Below are positions 1 to 11,600 of a DNA stretch of 64,000 nt, in pieces. The notes beneath the pieces were generated by a model. That model saw nothing but the letters and a program-made list of their open reading frames with translations, was not told the origin of the DNA and searched no databases. A program made the position numbers and the translations under genes. Origin of the DNA: Ophiosphaerella korrae (taxonomy: Eukaryota; Ascomycota; Dothideomycetes; Pleosporales; Phaeosphaeriaceae); NCBI GenBank assembly GCA_028456385.1, contig JALNQF010000125.1:62001-126000 (forward strand), read 5' to 3'. Each line of letters begins with the position of its first letter. The first letter of the stretch is position 1.

Positions 1-1010
1 GAATGTTTATGAGATTTTGGTCGTCATATGGAACATTCAGCCCGCCCACGAATGTACCGAGAATATATAGGACCGTGATGCGCATTGTTAATTTCTTGGT
101 CGCTAATTTTATCGTCTCGTGCTTCTCCAAGTCCCGGTTTTCGGGCGCTGTGATGGCAATCGTCTCGAATCCAACGAAAGAGAACAGTGAGGCTACAACT
201 GCGGTCCATAGGGCCTAATTGAAAAAGTCAGCTTGTATTTAGACATGAGCAAGAGACCAAGAGCTAACCAGAAATTTACCTCCATCACCAGTCAACACAG
301 CTCCGGAGTCAGACGATGGATGTACCACAAATTCTTCCGAAGCAAATCCCCAAGGCTTATTCCAAGTCCAAAAGTGGTTTCCATGTGGCACTAACTGGAT
401 CGCAGAGACAATGACATTGAAGACGATCAGCAGCGAGATGAACATGATCTTAATGACACCGAAGAAGTATTCTAGTTGTCCATATTGTCGAACCGGTAGA
501 AGGTTGATTAATCCGATGAGAATTAAGAAGAGGAAGACCCATACGGCTGGTGAATAACTCTCGGTACTCCATCCCAGTTCTCGATCTGGGTATCCGACAT
601 CTTGAAGGTACGAGGGTTCAAACCGGAACTTCCATAGCTGCGCTACTGCAAGCACCTATCAAACCGGTATCAGGAGCATGGCCAATATATTACGGTAGAG
701 ATTCAGACTTACTTCAGCAGCCAAAATGACAACCCACGCAAACCAAGTGATCCATCCTGTGGCGTATCCGACTGCTTCATCAATGAAGCGACCGGGGAAT
801 TCAAACAGAGGCCCTTGTACTGGAAATAGCGCTGTCATCTCGCCCAAGCATGCAATAACAGACCACATCACCGAGGATGCGAGTACGACGGCCACGATAG
901 CGAGCCCTGGACCTGCGATATATATAATCTTGCCGCTTTGTAGGAAGAGACCGAAGCCTATACAGGCAGAAAAGGCCATCATGTTGACATGTCTCTCCTT
1001 AAGATCAGCG
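1..1010 (-). CDS. amino-acid permease (APC superfamily, YAT-type), partial
   Basis: This is a multi-spanning plasma-membrane transporter that would import amino acids with protons. Three exons are visible on the minus strand: 1010-713, 655-269 and 214 to the window edge, separated by introns of 57 and 54 bp. The second intron uses a weak GTTAGC donor, chosen because it keeps the frame into the next helix. The first exon holds the first transmembrane segments, including FSACIGFGLFLQSGK and IYIAGPGLA, which are typical of the family's N-terminal helices. The C-terminal half lies outside the window. The 5' end is not resolved: an acceptor (CTACAG) precedes the first exon at 1011-1012, so at least one upstream coding exon must exist, but I could not find it. 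Substrate specificity cannot be read from this fragment. Confidence 0.8.
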
Positions 1011-2158
1011 CTGTAGACGCATTAGCTTCCTCTTCTCAAAAGCCATAACTACTGTGTACATGCCTCAAAACTGTCCGTCTGGCCGACATCTTGAAGTTAC
1101 GTAGCGTGCTCAGCGCACTTCTGATTCTCAAAGAAATCCAAATCTCGAATTCACGATTATGCCCATCAAGCAGCCGTCGAGTACCTGCGTTCAAGAAGCG
1201 CCTCAAAGCCGTTGAACAAGAGTGGGACGAATCGAGGCTGCGGCAAGATATGCGAACTGCGGCGCCCGCCTCGCGAGGGGACAAGTCGGCGACCACATAT
1301 TCAGGTCAATAAAACCCACCGCAAATGAGACACAGGCTGATCTGCAGTGTAACCCATGTGTGTTCTGGGTCTCGGCCACAAGAGGATCCCCACCAACGAT
1401 GCAAAATTGCGGGTGCCTCCATCGCGGAATGGTCACACATTGTAATGGGATAATGGGAGGGGGGGGGAAACTAGTCGCCAGCATCGCATCTCTTCTTCTG
1501 ATTTGCTGTGCTTGGCCAACCCCTTGGCCAACCCCTTGGCCACTGCACAGCTATCCCGCACCTCCAACCCATCGTCCAAGCTCCTCAGCCGCTTACCGTT
1601 GCCGCGGGCGCATGGCGGAGCGCTCGCAAAACAGGAATGAACGCGAAACACGAAACCCCGGAGGCGCCTGGTTGGTGGTGTTTGCGGGGGCCGCTATACG
1701 GTTCGATCATGTTCCGGCGCAGGAGCAGGGGATGTTTGCTGAAAATAGGATGTCTGCAGGGTTCAAGGTGGTTTAGTGCTTGTATTAATAAATAAACTTA
1801 ATAGTTGCGTGTTGTTCGGCGCCGCGGCGACCATGATGCGAAAACCCGGTAATATGTTTTTTAACAGTGGTGAGGGCTGGGGGCGTAGTGGTGGAGCGTT
1901 GAGCCGCAAATCCTTCAGATGACGGGCGGATGATCGACTAAAACAAAGATGCGGCGATATAGACTGCTCATTGTGTTTTGAGATCAAAAGATAAGATGGC
2001 TCCCTTGAAATAACACGGTCCAAAAAGCTTCTGAATTAGATTTGTTCTCCTAGTTTCGACACAAATACTAGTCAGCTACCAAACAAGATCAAAGCTTCCA
2101 GTTCGCATAATATGGTGTGCTCAAACTCCGCTAACATAAGGAATATAACCCTACCCCC
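1011..2158. other. intergenic, permease 5' side to glucanase 3' end
   Basis: The missing 5' exon of the permease should lie here, but no frame shows recognisable sequence. The only structure seen is a short tandem run of TTGGCCAACCCC near 1512-1543 and a run of nine or ten G at about 1460. The 3' end of the GH55 gene borders the right side. Confidence 0.5.
1512..1543. repeat. 12-bp tandem repeat TTGGCCAACCCC
   Basis: About two and a half head-to-tail copies of TTGGCCAACCCC. Each unit contains the palindrome TTGGCCAA. No gene is disrupted and no function is implied. Confidence 0.7.
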
Positions 2159-4938
2159 TCAAAGCCCAAAACTTCCGATCCTAAACAAATTAATGGTATC
2201 TACAAACGTGCTGTTATTATCCACATTACTCGCTAAATCCACCCCATCTCTTGTAATCATCTGCGTCGTGCCCACCGTATTAATATTATAAAGGCTAACA
2301 TCATACGAATTCCTGTCCCCCTCAATACTCAATATTCTAGTCTGGCACCGCGCGCCCGCACCCACCGCCGAGCAATTTGTGCTGTAATTATCGAAAAAGG
2401 AATACAAGCCGACGCCGTAGCCGAGAATGTTGTTGGAGCGCACGATGCGCAGGCCCCAGCCTTCGGCTGCGTTGATAGAGGTGTTGAGCGAGGGTGTGAA
2501 AACAGGGTCGGAGAGTGCTTTATTCTCAGGGAAGGGGATGGTGGCGTCGGGGTTGGGCTGGTAGTAGGCTGTTTCAGTCTGGATTTGGCTCATGAAGATC
2601 TCGCGCGTGTCGACGAGTTGGTACTCGTATTTTACATGGTGTTCGACGGCAGTACCGTAACTGGATTGTGTTAGCAAAGGGGAATTGCGAGGGGAGAAGG
2701 GGAGGCTTACAGCCAAAGTCTGCCGCGGATACTTTCAATGTGGAGGCCGCGGCCGGCGTAGATGGTAATTTGCGTGTTGTTATTTCGCGCATCGTCGAGA
2801 TCATGGTCTGCGACCCAGAGCCAGTTGTTCTCCATGTATAATCCGGTTGCAAATTTTGTGACGTGAATGGACATGTACGCTGCGATACAACTCTGCACAA
2901 GATTGTCCTTGGTGATCTTGACATCCGGCGTCTTTTCACACTGGGTAGTTTGAAGGTCAGAGCCTGCAAAGCCACCGATACGTGTATGAACGTCCCATAG
3001 GCCAGCCGGCTCGGCGCTGTAAGTACCAAGATTGTACTCCATCAAGATCGCACCTTTCTGTTGGCCTTTCGTGCTAAGGAACAGGTCTGAGATTTCGACA
3101 GAGCCTTGTTCGCCAGGTTGAGCAACTCTCACGACAACTTGTGGAGCATCAATATTATTGAAATACTCCCCAGTCGAAAGGATAACAGTGGCCAGAGCCT
3201 CTCCAACAATCCTTGAGCCAGGAGGAACATACAATGTACCAGTGACCCTGTAGTATCCAGCATCAATGAATAGAATCCTGCCCTCAGTTTTAGCCTTGAG
3301 AATGGCAGCGTTTAGAGCGGCAGTATCGTCTGTTTTACCATCACCAGCACATCCTAGGTCCCGAGCACTGAGGAATTGAGACAACGAAACGGAGCCGTAC
3401 TGAGGCTTGGATCGCGTATAGTACTTCCCTGATGCATCGAGAAGGGAAGCTGGCCGCTTGCTAGGAGCAATAGGTCCTCGTGCTTTGATGGGTCCATTTG
3501 GAAGGTATCGGTGGCCATCAGCCCAAGCAGTGATGACTGAAGAACCTGTAGATCCTTGGAGGTAAGTTGCGTTAGGGCCAAGTACGGCTACTGGAACATT
3601 GTTCAGTTTAACGTTCTCCAAGTACAAACTTCCGGCTGCAGCAGGTTCGGAGCTATCCGTCCGCGAGGTAGTGATTCCGATTGGAGTATTATTGATTTCT
3701 GAATCGAAGAGAGTAATCGAACCAACATTCACGGCAGGAGGTCCTCCAGCAGACATGTTCAAACCCACCTTGCAGTTATTGATTGAGAGTCCCGTATAAG
3801 TCCATCCCCAGTCCCAAAGTTGGTTGATGGCAGTATTGACATTGTTGAATGTCAGGTTGCGCGTCGTGAATTGCTGATTGCCAACATTAAACCCATAATT
3901 TCCACCATTGAAGACCAGGTCCGTCATGAATCCACCGGACCCTTCCTCAATAAACAAACCTTGATGCTGAGTTCCGTTAGCAGCATTCATATTGAAAACG
4001 ACATTTTGTAGGCTAGTCGTTTGAGCAGTGGGCCAGTGGATTCCAGTAGCGGAAACATTGGCGGGAATCTTGGTCATATCAAGAATGATGTTACGAATCT
4101 GCCTGAAGAAAGTGTTGGTAGGTCCATATCCTGTTTTTCCTGCACGCGGACCAGCTCCTTGGTAAGGTGAGCCGTCAATGAGTCCAAGGCCGCCAGTGCT
4201 GCTAAAATTGGCGGCAGCTTGGATAGTGGGTAGACAGTTGGGGTTGCCAATAATCTAGTCGGATCAGTCACAATATCACCATATGAGTAATAGATCGCAA
4301 ACCTGAGTGTAGTAATAATCAATAATGCTGGAAGAAATCACATATGTACCACCCGGGAAGTACACCAAGGCAGGCGTATTGGTTGAACTTTCGCAATACC
4401 CTGGAGTACAACGATTGCCCTCGGTAATAGCTAACTGAATGGCAGCAGTATCATCGGTTTTACCGTCACCTAGTACAAAGTTAGCACATACGGGAGATAT
4501 CATCTTGAACTATTTACCCTTTGCACCATAGTCTTTGACATTCCGGAACACTTTATAGGAGCCTGGATTCGAGTTGAAAGACGCAAGACCTTGATGTTTG
4601 ATACTCTCAAGCCAGTACGGAGCACAATTTGGCGTTCCAGTCGAGCCGGGCTTCACAGATGTACCGTTGTTTTGTCCTGTAGGAAACGGGATTCCAGAAA
4701 CGCTATGACCATGAACAGATCGTGTAGTGCTTGGAAGATGGCTGGTTGGAAGAGGAACGATGGAGCTACCGCCATTCACAGGCGTTGGTCCCGATGACGA
4801 TCTCGGTGTATTTGCGGTACTCAAGCCCAGACCCTTGGACCCGTGTTCTGCATTTGCGTAACCATAACCTTGATTATAACGAGCGCTGAGCGTAAGAGCG
4901 TAAGTCGACAGCCTCAAGAAAATTGAAGAACCTAACAT
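2159..4938 (-). CDS. secreted exo-beta-1,3-glucanase, glycoside hydrolase family 55
   Basis: The predicted product is an extracellular laminarinase-type enzyme releasing glucose from beta-1,3-glucan. Four exons are supported: 4938-4518, 4469-4303, 4254-2711 and 2660-2159, with introns of 48-50 bp; the sum is 877 residues. I chose the ATG at 4938 because it begins a signal peptide (MLGSSIFLRLSTYALTLSA); an in-frame ATG at 4992 would add 18 residues. Two pectate-lyase-like beta-helix halves are visible, each opening with a GDGKTDDTAA motif (one in exon 2, one in the middle of exon 3), the hallmark of GH55. The exon 3/4 junction restores a WLYGTAVEHH motif typical of the family. A Ser/Thr/Pro-rich stretch precedes the first domain. 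The family assignment is firm; the exact product spectrum is not readable. Confidence 0.9.
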
Positions 4939-4992
4939 TTTGCCAGTGTCTACAGAAGAAATGAATGAACGAGTGGATGAAGAGAGAACCAA

Positions 4993-5897
4993 AGTTGGAG
5001 AAAAGAGAGTGTGACCCGGTCATTGGGAGAACCATGGTTAATTAGAGTCAGCCTTAGCACTCATTGCGAGACTGGATGCGAGGTCAGCGCCTGTTCCAAG
5101 AGCGATCGCTCGTAGCATGGCAAGCAAAGGCAGGTCGATCAAGCACAATTAAGCGTTAGCGAATCATATCCAGACAGAGAATGCAGGATCAGCTAGGGTA
5201 TGGTGTGTGGCTTGCATACAGCATGGTAGTGTCATAACTTTCTATGTCTCTGAAACATTGTTAGGCTTGATCCGGTGGACGTGATTGGCGGGTATTGCAT
5301 GTGGAGATGCGAAGTCCATAAAGAGACGCGGTAGTGATGTTGTGGTACCTCAGCATGCATAAGCAGACCACGCGTCAAGCTCAGACACGACACGCTCAGC
5401 CTTGTGAGCTCTCTGTTGACCCAAAGCAAGACAAAGAAAATGTATGAGCGACGGTTCAACCGACAGCATCTTGACACAAGCTATTGCCGTCTAACAAGCC
5501 TTTGAGGTGCCGCTGTTGATGTAGTTCCCCAAGGGATTTTCAGGGGTAAAGAAACCAGTCCTATCAATGTACTCAGCAACTTACTGCTTTGGGAAGCTAT
5601 ACATCAGCATCACAAGTCACCACACTGATGACTTGCGGATCACACTATAGAGAAGCGCCTAGAATCAGCATGCACCCCACTAAAACAAATTATGACCCAA
5701 ATGACATGCTAGAAACCGGAATTACGAGTTGACATGCATGTCTTAACCTGACCTTCAATGCATGCCACTCGCACGTGAGCCTGCATCGGCCCTCCACAGC
5801 CCAACCGCCGACATCCCAAAACATTTTCCAGCACCGCGACCATTAACGTCATCCTCGACGTCCATCCGTCTAACCTCACCCGCCAAATCTAGTCACT
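4993..5897. other. intergenic between GH55 and TOM5
   Basis: This divergent intergenic space should contain the promoters of both the minus-strand glucanase and the plus-strand TOM5 gene. I see no recognisable coding sequence or repeat. Confidence 0.5.
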
Positions 5898-6147
5898 ATG
5901 TTCGGAGGTACGTAATCATCCTTCCACCCTCAAGTCAATACTTCTGCTAACGCACTACTCCAGCACCGCCCCAGCCCTCAAAGAAAGAGCTCGAAGCCGC
6001 CGAGGCGCAGACATTATCCGACATTAAGTGGACAGCTGCGAGCGCCGTGCTATTATATTTCTGTGCGTAGGTGCAGAGTTAGGGCATGTGCGAGTGCTAA
6101 TGAAAATAGCACCGCATCTCGTGGAGTATGTGTCGAAACTATTTTGA
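5898..6147 (+). CDS. tom5: mitochondrial import receptor subunit Tom5
   Basis: Tom5 is a tiny tail-anchored subunit of the TOM complex that helps pass preproteins to the Tom40 channel in the outer mitochondrial membrane. The gene is made of three small exons: 5898-5907 (only 10 nt), 5964-6062 and 6110-6147, with introns of 56 and 47 bp. The spliced product has 48 residues. It starts MFGAPPQPSKKELEAAEA, continues with an acidic/amphipathic cytosolic part, and ends in a single membrane anchor around residues 28-44 (WTAASAVLLYFSPHLVEYV). Length, the MFG start and the C-terminal anchor match fungal Tom5 as I know it. No single frame encodes more than about 33 residues of it, so simple ORF calling misses it. 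It is convergent with the nucleoporin gene, 364 bp away. Confidence 0.88.
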
Positions 6148-6511
6148 ACGAAACGGGGACGAATGAAGGTAAAAGCGCTCCCCATATGTCATAATGGGGT
6201 GCAATGCTACGGTCAATGCATTGTGCAAGCCTGTTCAATGGGGGTATGGCGCATGTAACAATATGAGATTACGGGCAATGGGTCGGCTTAAATGGACTTG
6301 AGGACAGGCTCAAGTGTGGAGTTTCAGTAGATGCATCCTCTACTCTACTAGACGCCAAATTATAAGACGCATGAAACGCCTGGAACAACCATGGCTGTTT
6401 TTACGATTGCAACGCTGGTATCCCGCCATGCTTGGACTTTGTGCCAAAGAAGATAGTCCCTAATATCATGCGACAAATCGTACATGGCCAACACACACCA
6501 CCCATTGTGAT

Positions 6512-7889
6512 TTATCGCTTTGTCGGCCGCGACTGCTGTTCGGTCTCCCACACAGAATACTCTTGCTTTGTATCATCAACCCATTTCTGGAGGTGATCAA
6601 GCTGTCGGTCGTAGTCTGCGAGGAGCTGTGTATAAAGTTAGCGTGCGATTTACAAACTGGAGAAATGTAAAGCCCGTACCTTGTCTAGTGCTTTCTGGTC
6701 CTCTTCGGAAAGAAGCTCGCCGTTCTGCTGACCCTCAATTGTTTTCCCTACCCTCTCTGTCTCTTCCTGGAGTATCCGTGCCCGCTCGCGCACTCCAGAC
6801 ATACGCGCCCAGATCTCCTCCTGCTTGCCTCCAAGCACGGGGTCAAATGTCTTTCTTTCTAGCTCGATGAGCTTCTTTTTCAACTCCTCTTCCTGCTGAT
6901 CCATAACGTAGCCTCGATTCCGCAGTATTTGCACCTTGGTCGCTAGTGCGAGAATTCGCTGTGTAAAAACAATGTGCTTTCGTCTCGCCTCGGTTATGCG
7001 CGATGCCACGCTCAGCTCGTGTGTATCTTTCAGCAGCGTAAGGCTGTTATTGATTTCATGTAGGCGTGTTTGAAGCACGGTGACGGCGTTATTTTGCATT
7101 CTGATGCGCTCTGCAACCTGCTCAAATCCGCGAGCAAGAACGGGAATGGCATTGGGGCCAGGTTTGTTAGCGAGTGCTTCTTCCCACTTCCGATGGTCTT
7201 CATCCGGAGATGGCCCATAGAATATTGCCTGGTCGGGTTGGACGGAATTATAGAAATAGTATTGGAAGACGCAATTAGGGTTGGTGGGGTCCCATTTCTC
7301 ATTCAGGACTCGTATTTGGTCAACGACAGATTTCTCTCCTACGAAAGTTAGCTTGGGCCTTGTTGGGTGATGAATGTTTAGACGTGCTGTAACCGGCGAG
7401 GGACATGGTAGCATAGGGCTGGGCGGACGACTGCCGTAGTGGTTCAAGGCCATCGCGCTGTTGCTGAAGGCTCTGTGCCTGCAATGGATTGAGAGCTGGC
7501 GCCGGCTGCATAGAGGCTCCAAAGAGACTGTTGTTGAAAGCTGGTTGCTGCTGCTGCTGTTGCTGCTGCTGCCCAAAGAGACTTGAGCCAACGGCATTTT
7601 GTTGTTGCTGGGGCTGTCCAAAAAGGCTGTTTCCAGCTGTGTTTTGCTGTTGTTGGGGCTGTCCGAACAGGCTTGCGCCGCCAGTGTTCTGCTGCTGAGG
7701 GGCACCAAACAAGCTGTTACTCTGAGGGGCAGCAGCCCCGCCGAATAGACTGGGTTGTGCTGCGTTTGGTTGCGCCTGTTGTTGTTGCGATTGACCAAAA
7801 AGACCGCCGGCTGGGGCAGTTGTGCTTCCAAACAGTGTGCCCGTCTTCTTCTCCGTATTGGCCGTGCTGTTCCCAAAGCTGAAAGACAT
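6512..7889 (-). CDS. FG-nucleoporin of the Nup54/Nup57 family
   Basis: This is a component of the nuclear pore central channel, forming a coiled-coil complex with Nup62/Nsp1 and Nup58/Nup49 homologues. The exons are 7889-7394, 7338-6680 and 6625-6512 (introns 55 and 54 bp), giving 422 residues. The start MSFSFGNST is the first ATG that opens the FG region. Residues 1 to about 130 carry repeated LFG motifs (SLFG, GLFGQ, NSLFGAPQ) spaced by Q/N-rich linkers with a CAG/CAA-type polyQ run near 7545-7570. The C-terminal two thirds is the Nup54 helical domain, with predicted coiled coils (LHEINNSLTLLKDTHEL and EEELKKKLIELERKTFDPV). It shares a 390-bp divergent promoter region with the complex I gene. 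The family call is firm; I use no symbol because the yeast and metazoan names differ. Confidence 0.93.
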
Positions 7890-8279
7890 GCTGGCGAAGA
7901 GGCTGGAGGTGTGCGATGGCGCGCGCGCAGAGCGTGAGGAGAGTCGACTTGTTACTTCCCAGCGGTGAGAGCCCTCGTGCTGTATTGATGGACGCGCGCA
8001 GACACACGTGATTAAAAGCACTCAGGGCACAAGAGGGAAGAAACGGGAGGCGGAGCTGGGCTCAATGAAAGCACATGTCGACGGCGGAAGAAGTTTGTTC
8101 GGTTTGCGCATCAACAAGCAACGCGTGCAGGCGGCTGTCGCGACAATTGAAAGCTGGTTGCACAGACCACCAGGCCGCAGACAGGCCGGCATAGCCAAGA
8201 CCGACGTCCATGTCCAAGACAGCTCGAAGAGACAACCAACGCCGAGCACGCAGACGGCCATTGGCACCCCAGCTTCACC
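7890..8279. promoter_or_regulatory. divergent promoter region, nucleoporin / complex I subunit
   Basis: These 390 bp separate the start codons of two oppositely transcribed housekeeping genes and must contain both promoters and 5' leaders. I do not see a convincing TATA box. Confidence 0.55.
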
Positions 8280-8898
8280 ATGTCGTCACGCCAGCCCAGG
8301 TGCGTTTTCCCTGCGATTACTGTTAACAAACCGGCCCGCTAATTGGGCGCAGATTCAACCAGCAAGCCCTCATCGACACCACCCCTCTGCCCGACGACAT
8401 CCCCAAGGTCAAGGAGCTGGGAGCCAGTTCTGCGCCTCTGCTCAGTGCGTCATTCTTCATTGGCGCGCGATGCAAGGACTACAACGATGACTACATGATG
8501 TGCAAAACGGAAAGCAATGGCCGGGGCGAGCTGGACTGCATGAAGGAGGGCCGCAAAGTCACGAGGTGTGCAGCTAGCGTGTACGGACTCCTCCTAGGCC
8601 GGAGGAAAGTGCGAAGGCGCTGACGACTCTTGCAGTATCAAGGACATCAACGAGAACTGCCTCGCCGAGTTCCGCACCCACTGGCAATGTCTGGAGAACC
8701 ACAACCAGCAACTCTGGAACTGCCGGTCGGAAGAGCGGCGGATGAACAAGTGCGTCTTCGAGAAGCTGGTATGTGTTTTATTGACCTCGTCTGCTCGCGT
8801 GCTAAACTGCCCAGAATTTGGAGAAGAAGATACCAGACACACCCAAGGGAGAGACGCCAGTACATCTGAGAACACGCAACATCTTCGCCACACACTGA
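8280..8898 (+). CDS. NADH:ubiquinone oxidoreductase accessory subunit, NDUFA8/NUO-20.8 type (CHCH protein)
   Basis: This is a small accessory subunit of mitochondrial complex I on the intermembrane-space side. The exons are 8280-8299, 8353-8565, 8636-8768 and 8815-8898, giving 149 residues. The first exon is only 20 nt. Cysteines are spaced as in twin CX9C proteins: CKDYNDDYMMC and later CLAEFRTHWQC and CRSEERRMNKC, which are oxidised by the Mia40 pathway in this family. The motif SAPLLSASFFIGARCK is characteristic of the fungal PGIV/20.8-kDa subunit. It lacks a cleavable presequence, as expected for CHCH proteins. The Neurospora protein is, as I recall, somewhat longer, so a C-terminal extension may be absent here. 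Confidence 0.9.
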
Positions 8899-9399
8899 AC
8901 TCTGTACATATAGTCAAGTCTCCAAACCAAACCCAAGCCACATTAACTTCAAGAGTGGCGCCATCATGACTACCTTTTGTGCCGCTTTGTTTGCATAGCG
9001 TGACCCAGCGTTCGGTTTGTCCCTCCAGGTGATCTGCTACAGCTTGAGCACGAGCGTTTCTTCGACTACACACTCCCTGATATGTGACTCTACACTTGGG
9101 CATATCGCTCTGTCTATCTCACTAATACTCGTGAATATCAAGAAGACAGTGGCACATTTGCATCAGCTGCCTGACTTTGCTCTTCACATCTTCACTCTCA
9201 CTGTTATTTGAGGCGGACCTATCAATCTTTCCATGGGCACTAGTCGTTTGAACTCATCTTTATTATACTACTCTCACCCTCGTCGACTTGCTTCCGCCAC
9301 CTCGCGCTTCTCAAGTCAAGCCACCACCACCCCATCCTTGGTCAGTTCCAGGACAATTACAACCCGCCGCTCTTCCGACACCCTACAAAGGACGGCGAC
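8899..9399. other. intergenic, no gene seen
   Basis: This is the 3' flank of the complex I subunit and the 5' flank of the next plus-strand gene. No conserved coding sequence was recognised; short reading frames here look random. Confidence 0.5.
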
Positions 9400-10310
9400 A
9401 TGGCTGCACATCCTCCCTTCAGCCACGAGAATGTCATTCGTTTCGAGGACACGGACCCTGACGGAGCCATCGTAACTACTTCCTCTCCCAAAACCATCAC
9501 CCCAAGCAACCAAACCACTGTCCCGATCCTCGGCCAACCCCCCTACGCCACAGCTTGGAGCCCTGCAACCGCCACCTCATCACCAAACACCACGCCATCG
9601 CCACCCCCAGCCTCTATCACACCCATCTCATGGACCGAAGCAGACCTAAGTACCTCACACCCATTACCTCTCCAATCTCCAACTGATTCGTCCGAGAATA
9701 CCTATTAGCTTGCCTCCTCCCAAACCCATCCTTATCCAACACCCTCACCATCTCCCCCCCACTAGCCTCCCTCTCCACCCTCCTCAAGCCCATATCCCTC
9801 ACCCTCACCCTCACCCTCACCATACCCCCGTCCCCATCCGCCTTCTCCGCCACCGCCCCCATCGGCTCCGCCCGCCCAATCACACACGTCCTCGCCGTCT
9901 CAGACCCACGCCCCTCCGCCTCCACCGCACGCTCCAGTCTCGCAAGAAACATCCTGGCACACACCCACTTCGCAACACACATGCTAGACAAGTATCGCGT
10001 GCTCGCCACGCTATATGTATGCAGCGACGAGACGCTTGACTCGTTGCTACGGGGCTTGGTCGAAATGGTGGGCGTAGGGAACGACGAGTGGGAGGAGCGA
10101 TTTGCGCAGCTTCGGGGCAAAGTAGATGCGGAGTGTGGGGTTGAGGCGCGGCTGGAGGTGTTTTGGCTTGGGGTGGGGAGGGCGGAGGTAGAGGAGGAGT
10201 GGGTGAGGGTGGTGGATATGGCGGGGGGCATGGAGGCTGAGGAGCGGCGGGTGTGGGCTGATGTGTATGGCGACGCGGCTGTGTTTCTTGGGGGGTGTTT
10301 GAGGGAGTAG
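9400..10310 (+). CDS. uncharacterised fungal protein
   Basis: I do not recognise a family. The proposed model joins 9400-9649 to 9709-10310 through a 59-bp intron ending CTATTAG, giving 283 residues. The second exon is convincing: an open frame of about 200 codons runs through a CTCACC-repeat-coded Leu/Thr stretch (near 9790-9825), then a helical segment (THMLDKYRVLATLYVCSDET) and an acidic Glu/Val-rich C-terminus. The first exon, starting MAAHPPFSHENVIRFEDTD, is Pro/Ser/Thr-rich and less certain; an alternative acceptor a few bases upstream also keeps the frame. The protein has no signal peptide or clear membrane span. The strand and the 3' half are reliable; the 5' half is tentative. Confidence 0.5.
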
Positions 10311-10414
10311 GGAGGTTGGGTGTGGGTTGTGTGTGCAGGGCTCGTCTCGTCGTTGATTCATATCTCATCCCGGCTCACTGTGATAGGTACATAGGTATTT
10401 CAATCAATTCATCA

Positions 10415-11309
10415 TCACCCCCTCCTCGTGCCCCTCACTGCGCCCAAGAACCGATCTCGCAGACTTCCCCGCGATGCTGCGGCAGCAGGTGAACTTCTCA
10501 GAAATGAACTGCCTTCCATGATCGAGCTGCTCCCGTCCATGCCAAAACTGCTTCTCCCTTGCCCCAGGTCCGCACCTAGGTCCAGCACTCTCCCCGTTCC
10601 ATATCCCATCTGCATCCCCGATCCAGACCCGCTCGGCAACCCGGAACTCCTGCGCCCAGATGCTCTCCTCCCATTCGATCTCAATGAGCGTCTCGACCGC
10701 GCAGACGGCGGCATCAACCGACTGGCATCCTCATCACTCGAGTCCTCCAACTCAGAATCTGTATGCTCATAGCTTCCAGCCTCGGGGACATCGTCGTCTA
10801 AATCGCGTTCATCTTGCAGCACACCAGCCATCTCCGCCTCCTCCATTTCCAGCATGTGGCTGACCTCAGCGTGCAACATGCTGCCCTCGATAAACGAGTC
10901 CTCGTTGAACGGCACCGTCGTGTCGTTCTCGTCGGAGGCAGATGTGCTGTCGTTGGAGCTAGGCTCAGATGCGCTTTCGCTGGCCTCGGCGTCGGGGACT
11001 TCGTCGTCGAGGTCGCGTTCTTCGTCAGCGTCGCGGTCTTGGGCGTCGGCTTCGTCCCGCGCTTCGGCGGTTTCGGCGTCTTGTTGGGCAGCGGCGAGAT
11101 CGAGCATGACTTGTTCGCGGCGTTGCATTATTTCTTGCTCTTCTTTTTCTAGCTCTTCGTCCTTCATGGCTTGCAGGGTTTTGGCGATGCCAGGAGGTCG
11201 GATCCAGCCGGCGCCGAAGCGTCGGACGTTTAGTTTGCGTTGCTCAATTGTGTTTTCATCGTGTGTGAGAGAGGCTAGGACGGCCGACGTGGAGGAGCGG
11301 GCGTGGTAG

Positions 11310-11340
<31 letters not shown>

Positions 11341-11600
11341 GAGGATGGCCTTGATGTGAGGTTGGGCGGCGCTGAGTTGTGTTTGGGGGTGAGCCTGAAG
11401 GGTCGTCTGGGTAGTTGTTTGTGATGCGGTGAGAGGGCCAGAGAGAGGCGTCCTGTAGAATTGTCAGATGTCTTATTGAACTGTAATGCTTGGCTATAAT
11501 GGGTCAAGATCGAACTGTGTATTTGTTGTTTACTCGCAACATGTAGCTAGAGTAAACAAACACTTACCGCTCGCGGGGCAATCATTGGTAGAGATAGCAT
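10415..11600 (-). CDS. anaphase-promoting complex subunit, Apc15/Mnd2-like
   Basis: This would be a subunit of the APC/C ubiquitin ligase that controls mitotic exit and, in yeast (Mnd2), meiosis. The exons are 11600-11568 (33 nt) and 11452-10415, with a 115-bp intron, giving 356 residues. The short first exon MLSLPMIAPRA splices onto DASLWPSHR, reproducing the conserved start of fungal Apc15p. A second conserved block, near residues 80-105, reads RRFGAGWIRPPGIAKTLQAMKDE. A polyglutamine run coded by the GTT/CAA repeat at 11310-11341 lies between the two blocks. The rest is low-complexity: acidic Asp/Glu-rich segments, then a basic Ser/Arg/Gly-rich tail. Family assignment rests on the two N-terminal blocks. 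Confidence 0.75.
11310..11341. repeat. trinucleotide microsatellite coding polyglutamine
   Basis: A run of about ten GTT units (CAA on the coding strand) lies inside the Apc15-like gene and codes a polyQ tract. It is likely length-polymorphic. Confidence 0.85.

Noticed and set aside
9791..9825. CTCACC repeat resembling a telomere-like array
   Set aside because: Filamentous ascomycete telomeres are TTAGGG; this run is short, differs in sequence and lies in a reading frame.
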